In this document: positions 1 to 4,908 of the stretch, piece by piece
Layout: each line of letters starts with the position of its first letter
Position numbering within the stretch: position 1 is the first letter of the stretch
Source: Betaproteobacteria bacterium
GTDB taxonomy: Bacteria; Pseudomonadota; Gammaproteobacteria; Burkholderiales; Usitatibacteraceae
Reading direction: 5' to 3'
Length of the DNA stretch: 8,793 bases
NCBI GenBank assembly: GCA_012274175.1
Contig: JAAOZZ010000153.1
Coordinates: 1-8,793, forward strand
Made by a program: the position numbers and the translations under genes
Notes under the pieces: generated by a model
The model's input: only the letters and a program-made list of their open reading frames with translations
Databases searched by the model: none
What the model was told of the DNA's origin: nothing

Positions 1-781
1 CCACCGGCACGTCGGTCGCCTTCAGGCCCTGGTTGCCCAGCTCCTTGTAGAACGGAACGTTGGAGTCGCCGTTGATGGTGGATATCACGGCGGTCTTGCC
101 TCCGGCGGCGAACTTCTTGATGTCGGCCACGATGGTCTGGTAGTCGCTGTGGCCGAACGGCGTGTATTTCTCGTCGATATCCTTGTCCTGGACGCCCTTC
201 GAGTGCAGGAACGCGCGCAGGATCTTGTTGGTGGTGCGCGGGTAGACGTAGTCGGTGCCCAGCAGCACGAAGCGCTTGGCGCCGCCGCCATCCTTGCTCA
301 TGAGGTATTCCACCGCCGGGATCGCCTGCTGGTTCGGCGCGGCCCCCGTGTAGAAGACGTTCTTCGACAGCTCCTCGCCCTCGTACTGCACCGGGTAGAA
401 GAGCAGGCCGTTCAATTCCTCGAAGACCGGCAGGACCGATTTGCGCGACACCGAGGTCCAGCAGCCGAACACCACCTTGACCTTGTCCTGCGACAGGAGC
501 TGGCGCGCCTTCTCCGCGAACAGCGGCCAGTTGGAGGCGGGATCGACCACCACCGCCTCGATCTGGTAGCCCATGACCCCGCCGTGGGCGTTGATCTCGT
601 CGATCGTCATCAGCGCCACGTCCTTCAGGGCCGTTTCGCTGATGGCCATGGTGCCGGAAAGGGAATGCAGGATGCCGACCTTCACGACCTTCTGCTGGGC
701 CAGCACATCGGCGCTGCCGAGGCCTGCGGTGACGAGGGCTGCGCTCAGTGCGAGCGCCTTGAAGAACGAGCGACGTTTCAT
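1..781 (-). CDS. urtA: Urea ABC transporter substrate-binding protein UrtA (N-terminal 260 codons; runs off the left edge)
   Basis: This is the periplasmic urea receptor of the UrtABCDE ABC importer, which scavenges urea for urease. The minus strand is open from the ATG at 781 to the window edge and gives 260 residues, about 60% of the usual ~420. An N-terminal export signal (residues 1-29, ending VLAQQ) carries a twin-arginine-like start, KRRSFFK. The mature part begins [17 protein letters not shown], followed by [19 protein letters not shown] (about 78-96), [21 protein letters not shown] (about 105-125), [33 protein letters not shown] and the C-proximal [21 protein letters not shown]. These stretches are characteristic of UrtA and separate it from LivJ-type amino-acid receptors. 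A GGGGAAGG Shine-Dalgarno (788-795, minus strand) lies 6 bases before the ATG and fixes the start. The remaining urt genes would lie beyond the left edge. A sigma-54-like promoter sits about 75 bases upstream. Identity is near certain; Tat rather than Sec export is inferred from the arginine pair. Confidence 0.95.
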   Translation of the reverse strand, partial: MKRRSFFKALALSAALVTAGLGSADVLAQQKVVKVGILHSLSGTMAISETALKDVALMTIDEINAHGGVMGYQIEAVVVDPASNWPLFAEKARQLLSQDKVKVVFGCWTSVSRKSVLPVFEELNGLLFYPVQYEGEELSKNVFYTGAAPNQQAIPAVEYLMSKDGGGAKRFVLLGTDYVYPRTTNKILRAFLHSKGVQDKDIDEKYTPFGHSDYQTIVADIKKFAAGGKTAVISTINGDSNVPFYKELGNQGLKATDVPV

Positions 782-853
782 TGAGATCCTTCCCCTGGTG
801 TGGATGAGTCGCGCCGGACGATCGCGCGTGCAAACGGTGTCCGCATGTTGCAT

Positions 854-869
854 AGCGACATCCATGCCA
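854..869 (-). promoter_or_regulatory. Candidate sigma-54 (-24/-12) promoter for urtA
   Basis: Read on the minus strand the site is TGGCATGGATGTCGCT. Against the sigma-54 consensus TGGCACG-N4-TTGCW it matches 10 of 12 defined positions, and GG and GC are separated by exactly 10 bases. The base before it is T, as the consensus pyrimidine requires. Initiation would fall near 843, leaving a leader of about 62 bases before the urtA ATG at 781. Nitrogen control of urea uptake through NtrC and sigma-54 is established in other proteobacteria, so the location makes biological sense. No textbook NtrC site (GCACC, spacer, GGTGC) was found upstream. The activator is therefore inferred. Confidence 0.55.
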
Positions 870-902
870 AGCCGGGGCCTGGGGACCGCCGCGGGTCATT
901 CA

Positions 903-926
903 CCTCCCACGGGAGGCGATCGCCTC
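903..926. repeat. Overlapping palindromes: CCTCCC-AC-GGGAGG and GAGGCGATCGCCTC
   Basis: Positions 903-916 form a perfect inverted repeat with 6-base arms and a 2-base centre. Positions 913-926 form a perfect 14-base palindrome with no spacer. They share GAGG (913-916), which could pair with either partner. The second palindrome is centred about 76 bases upstream of the predicted urtA sigma-54 start, a plausible place for a dimeric regulator. GC-rich DNA makes short palindromes common, but a perfect 14-mer is less expected. No regulator is identified for it. Confidence 0.4.
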
Positions 927-980
927 GCGCGCTCGGGCCTCGCTTCGCCGCAGTGCGTGCTCCGCGAAGGGGCGCGCGAG
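924..980. repeat. Nested inverted repeat able to form a long stem-loop
   Basis: An outer repeat pairs CTCGCGCGC (924-932) exactly with GCGCGCGAG (972-980). It can be lengthened by two pairs, one of them G-T in RNA. Inside it, CTTCGC (943-948) pairs with GCGAAG (964-969), leaving a 15-base loop. No uridine run follows on either strand, so it is not a standard intrinsic terminator. It could be a leader structure, an operator array or GC-rich coincidence. Confidence 0.35.
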
Positions 981-1056
981 CCGTTTGCGCCCTGAAAGGG
1001 TGCGGCACCGGTCCAAGGCATCGCTACTTCCGTCATGCCCGCACTCGGCCGCGCGG

Positions 1057-1065
1057 TGGCATACT
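1057..1065 (+). promoter_or_regulatory. Weak candidate extended -10 for the FAH-family gene
   Basis: The sequence TG-G-CATACT resembles an extended -10 element (TG-N-TATAAT, 4 of 6 in the hexamer). It ends 26 bases before the ATG at 1092, giving a leader of about 20 bases that contains the Shine-Dalgarno. No recognisable -35 hexamer lies 16-18 bases upstream, so this is only a suggestion. Confidence 0.22.
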
Positions 1066-1091
1066 CGTGCGATTTCAGCGAGGGAAAATCC

Positions 1092-1802
1092 ATGAAAGAC
1101 GACCTGCGCAACGCGAAGTACGTGATCGACATCGGCCCGGTGCCATCGCTTCCGGTGGCAGGCAGCGAGCTGCGCTTCCCCGTGGGCCGCATCTATTGCG
1201 TGGGCCGCAACTATGCGGAGCACGCGCGCGAGATGGGACACGATCCGGACCGCGAGCCGCCGTTCTTCTTCATGAAGCCGGCCAACTCCATCGTGCAGGA
1301 CGGCTCGACCATCGGCTATCCCGCGGCGACGAAAGACGTGCATCACGAGATCGAGATGGTGGTGGCGATCGGCAAGGGCGGCCGCAACATTCCCGTGGCG
1401 GGCGCGCTCGAGCACGTGTGGGGCTACGGCGTGGGCCTCGACATGACCCGCCGGGACATCCAGGGCGAGGCGAAGAAGATGGGTCGCCCGTGGGAGATGG
1501 GCAAGGGATTCGACGAATCCGCGCCCTGCTCGGCCCTGAAGCCCGCGTCGGCTGTCGGCCACCCTGCAAAGGGGGCGATCTGGGTCAAGGTGAACGGCGA
1601 GGTGAAGCAGAAGGGAGACCTCTCCCAGCAGATCTGGAACGTGCAGGAGCAGATCGCCTACCTGTCGAACCTGGTCACGCTTCAGCCCGGCGACCTCATC
1701 TACACCGGCACGCCCGCGGGCGTGGGCCCGGTCAAGCCCGGCGACAAGCTCGAGGGCCACGTCGACGGCGTGGGCGAGCTCGCGATCACCTATCGCGCCT
1801 GA
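1092..1802 (+). CDS. Fumarylacetoacetate hydrolase (FAH) family protein, fumarylpyruvate-hydrolase-like
   Basis: This is a 236-residue cytosolic, metal-dependent enzyme of the FAH superfamily, which cleaves C-C bonds in 2,4-diketo (acylpyruvate) acids. Length and motifs best fit the single-domain fumarylpyruvate hydrolase/acylpyruvase group (NagK-like, gentisate pathway). Visible signatures are GRIYCVGRNYAEHAREMG (32-49), PPFFFMKPANS (56-66), the metal ligands E86 and E88 in HHEIEMV with D117 in GLDMTRRD, KGFDESAP (138-145) and YTGTPAGVGP (204-213). The ATG at 1092 is chosen because GAGGG at 1080-1084 sits 7 bases before it; an in-frame ATG at 1035 would place the Shine-Dalgarno inside the gene. 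The gene stands alone, divergent from urtA and overlapping the convergent regulator by 13 bases. No gentisate or aromatic-pathway gene is in view. The exact substrate is therefore open, and oxaloacetate decarboxylase/acylpyruvase activity (FAHD1-like) is an alternative. Confidence 0.9.
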   Translation: MKDDLRNAKYVIDIGPVPSLPVAGSELRFPVGRIYCVGRNYAEHAREMGHDPDREPPFFFMKPANSIVQDGSTIGYPAATKDVHHEIEMVVAIGKGGRNIPVAGALEHVWGYGVGLDMTRRDIQGEAKKMGRPWEMGKGFDESAPCSALKPASAVGHPAKGAIWVKVNGEVKQKGDLSQQIWNVQEQIAYLSNLVTLQPGDLIYTGTPAGVGPVKPGDKLEGHVDGVGELAITYRA

Positions 1803-2752
1803 CTTCGCCGCGCCCCGATTCCGAGCGGCACCACCGCCTCGGCGTTCTCGGGGCTCGCGGCGCGAAAGCGCTCCACGACGCGGCGCACGCAATCGATGAA
1901 GGCCGCCGCGCTCGGCTTGAGCTTCCTGCCGCGCTGGTGGATGTATCCCACGAGGATGCGCCGTTCCGGCTTGAGCGGGACGAGCGCGATCCCGTGCCGG
2001 TCGATGGCCTGCGCCGACATGCGGTCCAGCACCGTGATGCCCGCGCCGTCGCGCACCAGCTGGCAGGCCATGAGGGAGGACTGGGCCTCGATCGAGTAGG
2101 TCGCGCTCGCCCCGCCCGAGCGGAAGAAATCATCCACCTGGCCCCTCCAGCGCTGGTTGGGCCACAGGCCGATCATCGGTTCGCGCGCGAGATCGGTCGC
2201 GGTGACGAACGCCCGCCGCGCGAGCGGGTGCGACGAGCGCATCACCGCCTCGGCGCGCACGCTGCACAAGGGCTGGTTCTCGATCGCCACGAGGGAGTGG
2301 GTCACCGGCAGGGAGGCGATGCCCACGTCGTACACGCTCGTGCCGACGAGGTTCTCGAGGTCGAAGCGCGACTGCACGTCGACGGTGCACTTGAGGTCCG
2401 GGTGCTCCTGCAGCATGAGCCCCAGGGCGGGGGACACCAGCCCCTGGCCGAAGCGCGGCGCCGTCACCACCCGCAGGTGCGTGCGGGAGCGCGCGCGGAT
2501 GTGCCCGGCGATCCGGGGAATCTCGTCGAACGCGGCGAGCAGGTGGCTCGCCTCGCGGAAGAACGCCTCGCCGTCCTCCGTGAGCGCGAGCTTGCGCCCG
2601 GAACGGTCGAAGAGCTTGAGCTTCGTCTCCGCCTCGAGGATCGCGAGCAGCCGGCTTCCCGCCGGCTGGCTCAGGTTCATCGCCCGGGAAGCCGCCGCGA
2701 GCGAGCCCTGGGTCACGATGAGGCGAAAGATCCTGAGTCCCTTGATGTTCAT
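1790..2752 (-). CDS. LysR-family transcriptional regulator
   Basis: This 320-residue protein has the full LysR layout. An N-terminal winged helix-turn-helix (about 1-60) includes GSLAAASRAMNLSQPAGSRLL (16-36) and KLFDRSGRKLALTEDGEAFF (about 46-65). A linker helix follows, then a periplasmic-binding-protein-like effector domain (about 90-300) beginning LRVVTAPRFGQGLVSPAL and containing LVRDGAGITVLDRMSA. Gly appears in SQPAGSR where Val or Ala is more usual in the recognition helix. A long Arg-rich tail (about 300-320) follows the effector domain. The ATG at 2752 has only a weak GGAG (2763-2766, minus strand) 10 bases upstream. The gene is divergent from the porin-transporter run and convergent, with a 13-base overlap, on the FAH gene. 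By the usual LysR arrangement it probably controls the porin run and itself. The inducer is unknown. Confidence 0.93.
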   Translation of the reverse strand: MNIKGLRIFRLIVTQGSLAAASRAMNLSQPAGSRLLAILEAETKLKLFDRSGRKLALTEDGEAFFREASHLLAAFDEIPRIAGHIRARSRTHLRVVTAPRFGQGLVSPALGLMLQEHPDLKCTVDVQSRFDLENLVGTSVYDVGIASLPVTHSLVAIENQPLCSVRAEAVMRSSHPLARRAFVTATDLAREPMIGLWPNQRWRGQVDDFFRSGGASATYSIEAQSSLMACQLVRDGAGITVLDRMSAQAIDRHGIALVPLKPERRILVGYIHQRGRKLKPSAAAFIDCVRRVVERFRAASPENAEAVVPLGIGARRSQAR

Positions 2753-2785
2753 GCCCGATGCGCTCCGCTTGGCCCCATCCTCCTG

Positions 2786-2819
2786 TTATTGAAACAGAAA
2801 TCGCCCTCTCTTTCAAAAA
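2786..2819. promoter_or_regulatory. Candidate LysR operator: interrupted dyad in the regulator-porin intergenic region
   Basis: TTATTGAAACA (2786-2796) and TCTTTCAAAAA (2809-2819) are inverted copies matching at 9 of 11 positions, separated by 12 bases. The core TTGAAA/TTTCAA is exact. The dyad lies 34-67 bases upstream of the regulator start and about 110-143 bases upstream of the porin start, in the most AT-rich part of the window. LysR proteins commonly bind such a site between their own gene and a divergent target. Binding is inferred, not shown. Confidence 0.45.
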
Positions 2820-2849
2820 GCTGATGAATCGATGCCTGAATTGCATTTT

Positions 2850-2863
2850 TTCATATGCATGAA
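2850..2863. promoter_or_regulatory. Second short dyad (TTCAT-ATGC-ATGAA) upstream of the porin gene
   Basis: TTCAT (2850-2854) and ATGAA (2859-2863) are perfect 5-base inverted arms around ATGC. The site also fits the loose LysR T-N11-A pattern (T2851 to A2863). It lies between the larger dyad and the porin gene, about 65-79 bases before the ATG at 2929. That is where a LysR activation site or the porin promoter would be expected. I cannot assign a confident -35/-10 pair nearby. Confidence 0.3.
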
Positions 2864-2928
2864 CGCGGCTATGGTCTGGTCACGGCGAGACACCCATCGA
2901 GAGTCCGCCGAACACGGAGGAGACCGTG

Positions 2929-3960
2929 ATGAGACCAGGCAGCCGCCTCGCATTCACCTGGGCCGTGGCATCGACCTGCGCCGCGACCCTCGCCCACGCC
3001 CAGACCGAAAGCCCCATCACGCTCTATGGCCGCGTCCACATCCAGGTGGAGTCCGTGGAAGCCCGGGGAGGCAAGACGCCCGTGGACCGGCGCACCCGCG
3101 TGACCGACCAGGCGTCGTTGCTCGGCGTGCGCGGGACCGAGCGGGTCGGCCGCGACCTCGCGGTCTTCTTCCAGCTCGAGACCGGGTTCGATCCCCAGGG
3201 CCCCGGCAGCACGTTCGCCGCGCGCAACAGCGCCATCGGGTTGCGCGGCGGCTGGGGCAGCGTCCTCGTAGGACGGTGGGACTCGCCCTACAAGTCCGCC
3301 ACCATCGCCGTCGACAAGTTCCACGACGTGACCATCGCCGGCATCAAGTCGGCCAACAACGATCGCGGGAACTTCGACAACCGGCTGCAGAACGTCGTGG
3401 AGTACTGGAGCCCCGCCTTCGGCGGCTTCGCCATCCGCGGCGCGCTCACCTCCAACGAAGGCCGGTCCGCGACGCTCGATCCGCGCATCGGCGCCGTGAG
3501 CCTCACCTACCGCAAGGGCAAGGCGTACGCGTTCTATACTTACGAGGAGCACCGGGACGCGAGCGCCACGCTGCCGAAGGAATCGGGCAACGCGGTGGGC
3601 GGCAAGGTCCGGCTCGGCGCCTTCGAGCTGGGCGGCACTTACCAGGAATACACCAAGACCCACCTGCGCAAGAAGAAGTCGTACCTGCTGAGCGTCGATT
3701 ACATCGCCGGCAAGCACGAGTTCATCTACCAGTACCAGAGCGCCCGCGGCGGCGCGGCCGAGAGCGCGTCCGACGAGCCTTCATGCAACATCCACTCCCT
3801 CGCCTACCAGTACGATTTCAGCAAGCGCACGTTCTTCCTGGGCCTGTACACGCGCATCGACAACAACGCCACGGGCACCTGCCGCTTCGGCGCGGGCTCC
3901 CTCGGCACCACAGGCCAGGATCCCGACGGATTCTCCTTCGGCCTGCGGCACGTGTTCTGA
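2929..3960 (+). CDS. Gram-negative general porin (16-strand trimeric type)
   Basis: This is a 343-residue outer-membrane pore protein of the Burkholderia/Neisseria-type porin family, passing small hydrophilic solutes into the periplasm. A signal peptide covers residues 1-24, with probable cleavage after AHA and before QTESP. The mature chain opens with the typical first strand ITLYGRVHIQVE. It continues with family phrases including SLLGVRGTERVGRDLAVFFQLE, the constriction-loop region AARNSAIGLRGGWGSVLVGRWDSPY, alternating aromatic strands, and a terminal strand ending FGLRHVF whose last residue is the Phe needed for BAM insertion. Two cysteines in the mature part (C286 and C318) could form a disulphide. 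GGAGG at 2916-2920 is 8 bases before the ATG at 2929; a GTG directly before it (2926) is possible but too close. First gene after the divergent regulator; a substrate-related role with the downstream ABC genes is inferred. Confidence 0.93.
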   Translation: MRPGSRLAFTWAVASTCAATLAHAQTESPITLYGRVHIQVESVEARGGKTPVDRRTRVTDQASLLGVRGTERVGRDLAVFFQLETGFDPQGPGSTFAARNSAIGLRGGWGSVLVGRWDSPYKSATIAVDKFHDVTIAGIKSANNDRGNFDNRLQNVVEYWSPAFGGFAIRGALTSNEGRSATLDPRIGAVSLTYRKGKAYAFYTYEEHRDASATLPKESGNAVGGKVRLGAFELGGTYQEYTKTHLRKKKSYLLSVDYIAGKHEFIYQYQSARGGAAESASDEPSCNIHSLAYQYDFSKRTFFLGLYTRIDNNATGTCRFGAGSLGTTGQDPDGFSFGLRHVF

Positions 3961-3998
3961 GCGCGCCCCCCCCGCGCGGCGACCTGCCCGGTGCGACG
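3961..3998. repeat. C8 homopolymer in a GCGCG/CGCGC hairpin between the porin and hydrolase genes
   Basis: Directly after the porin stop, GCGCG (3961-3965) and CGCGC (3973-3977) flank a run of eight C residues (3966-3973). The small hairpin lacks a T tract, so it is at best a weak pause or processing site, not a clear terminator. No purine-rich Shine-Dalgarno precedes the hydrolase ATG at 3999. Confidence 0.4.
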
Positions 3999-4865
3999 AT
4001 GAGCCTCAGCGCGTTGGCCGCCCGCGGCGCATGCCTCTTCCTCCTGGGCATCTTTCCCGCCGCCGCGCGCATGGAGGCAGGAGTGGGCACGTTCAAGGTG
4101 GCCTCGGCCCGCGGCGACGTTCCCGTGCTCACCTATCGGCCCGCGGGGGCGAGCCCCGGCAGTCCCGTGTGGATCGTCATGCACGGCCGCAAGCGCGACG
4201 CGGCCGAAAGCCTCGCCGCGTGGATCCCCTTCGCCGAACGCAAGGACGCGCTCCTGCTCGTGCCGATATTCTCCCAGGCCTCGTGGCCCACCTCCTGGTC
4301 TTACGCCACCGGCAACGTGATGGGCTCCGACCGGCAACCGGTCGCGCGATCCGAGTGGGCGTTCGGCGTCGTCGACCGGATCTTCGAGGAAGCGGTTCGG
4401 CGCGCCGGATCGACCCGGACGAAGTTCGCCCTCTACGGCCACGGCGCCGGAGCGCAGTTCGTCCAGCGCTACGTCCTGCACATGGGCGCTTCGCGGCTCG
4501 ATCTCGCCGTGGCCGCGAGCGCCGGCTGGTACCTGCTTCCCGACGGCGAGTTCGATTTTCCCTACGGCCTGCGCGACCTCGCCGTCACCGAAAGCGACCT
4601 GCGCGGCGCGTTCGCCGCGCCGCTCGTCGTCATGGTGGGCCTCGACGACCTCAAGACGAACGGCGTGATCCGCAACAATGCCCAGACGCTCGCCCAGGGC
4701 GCCACGCGCGTGGACCGGGCGCGCTTCTTCCTCGAGCGGGCCCGCGCGCGGGCGGCTGAGATCGGCGCCCCGTTGCACTGGCGCCTGGCCGAGGTGCCGG
4801 GCGCGGGCCACAATCCCCAGGCCCTGGTCCCCGCGGCCGCCGCGCTCATGCCGGCCGGCCGCTAG
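3999..4865 (+). CDS. Exported alpha/beta-hydrolase-fold protein with Gly at the nucleophile position
   Basis: This 288-residue protein appears to be exported. A signal-like N terminus (about 1-24, core ACLFLLGIFPAAA) supports the ATG at 3999 although no Shine-Dalgarno is visible; the next Met (codon at 4071) would lose the signal. The body reads as an alpha/beta hydrolase related to esterase/PHB-depolymerase-like proteins: WIVMHGRKRDA strand and oxyanion region, LLLVPIFSQASWPTSWSYATGN, the elbow LYGHGAGAQFVQRYVLHMG (145-163), VVMVGLDDLKTN (about 210-221, candidate acid D216 or D217) and PGAGHN with candidate His271. The elbow should be G-x-S-x-G, but residue 149 is Gly (GGC, 4443-4445), one base from the Ser codon AGC. 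Asp and His candidates remain, so loss of catalysis with fold retention is likely. It lies 38 bases after the porin and 43 before the solute-binding protein, suggesting a periplasmic accessory role in the same uptake route. Substrate is unknown. Confidence 0.8.
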   Translation: MSLSALAARGACLFLLGIFPAAARMEAGVGTFKVASARGDVPVLTYRPAGASPGSPVWIVMHGRKRDAAESLAAWIPFAERKDALLLVPIFSQASWPTSWSYATGNVMGSDRQPVARSEWAFGVVDRIFEEAVRRAGSTRTKFALYGHGAGAQFVQRYVLHMGASRLDLAVAASAGWYLLPDGEFDFPYGLRDLAVTESDLRGAFAAPLVVMVGLDDLKTNGVIRNNAQTLAQGATRVDRARFFLERARARAAEIGAPLHWRLAEVPGAGHNPQALVPAAAALMPAGR

Positions 4866-4908
4866 GATGGGCATATCCTCACGAATACTTGTGGACGGAG
4901 AGAATCTG

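Larger units (their letters stand above)
782..1091. other. Divergent intergenic region between urtA and the FAH-family gene
   Basis: These roughly 310 bases hold no convincing gene; short frames crossing them look like high-GC chance openings. They should carry the promoters of both flanking genes. Visible elements are the sigma-54-like site of urtA, a 14-base perfect palindrome, a hairpin with 6-base arms overlapping it, a nested long inverted repeat, an 11-base dyad GGTGC-G-GCACC at 999-1009, and a weak extended -10 sequence just before the FAH gene. No T-rich terminator tract was seen on either strand. Confidence 0.7.

Noticed and set aside
1057..1071. Sigma-54-like promoter for the FAH gene (TGGCATACTCGTGC)
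   Set aside because: GG and GC are separated by 9 bases, not the required 10, and the -12 half is otherwise poor.
1035..1091. An upstream in-frame ATG at 1035 as the FAH gene start
   Set aside because: The added 19 residues resemble no family N terminus, and the good Shine-Dalgarno at 1080-1084 serves the ATG at 1092.
900..1892. 330-codon minus-strand open frame opposite the FAH-family gene
   Set aside because: Its composition is that of an antisense shadow (Arg, Ala, His-rich), and it covers a clearly conserved enzyme on the plus strand. No ribosome site or motif supports it.
2751..2784. Mini-ORF before the LysR gene: AGGAGG (2779-2784, minus strand), then ATG and nine codons whose TGA overlaps the regulator ATG
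   Set aside because: The AGGAGG abuts the mini-ORF ATG with no spacing and lies 26 bases from the regulator start, so it does not work as a ribosome site for either. Probably coincidence, although the ATGA overlap is neat.
3961..3977. Intrinsic terminator after the porin gene
   Set aside because: The hairpin has only five base pairs around the C run and no T tract follows.
2832..3998. Long plus-strand open frame running through the porin gene in another frame and into the hydrolase gene
   Set aside because: The part over the porin is Arg/Pro/His-rich and shows no domain. The porin frame has a signal peptide, strong Shine-Dalgarno and terminal Phe. The shared frame only becomes protein-like from the ATG at 3999.
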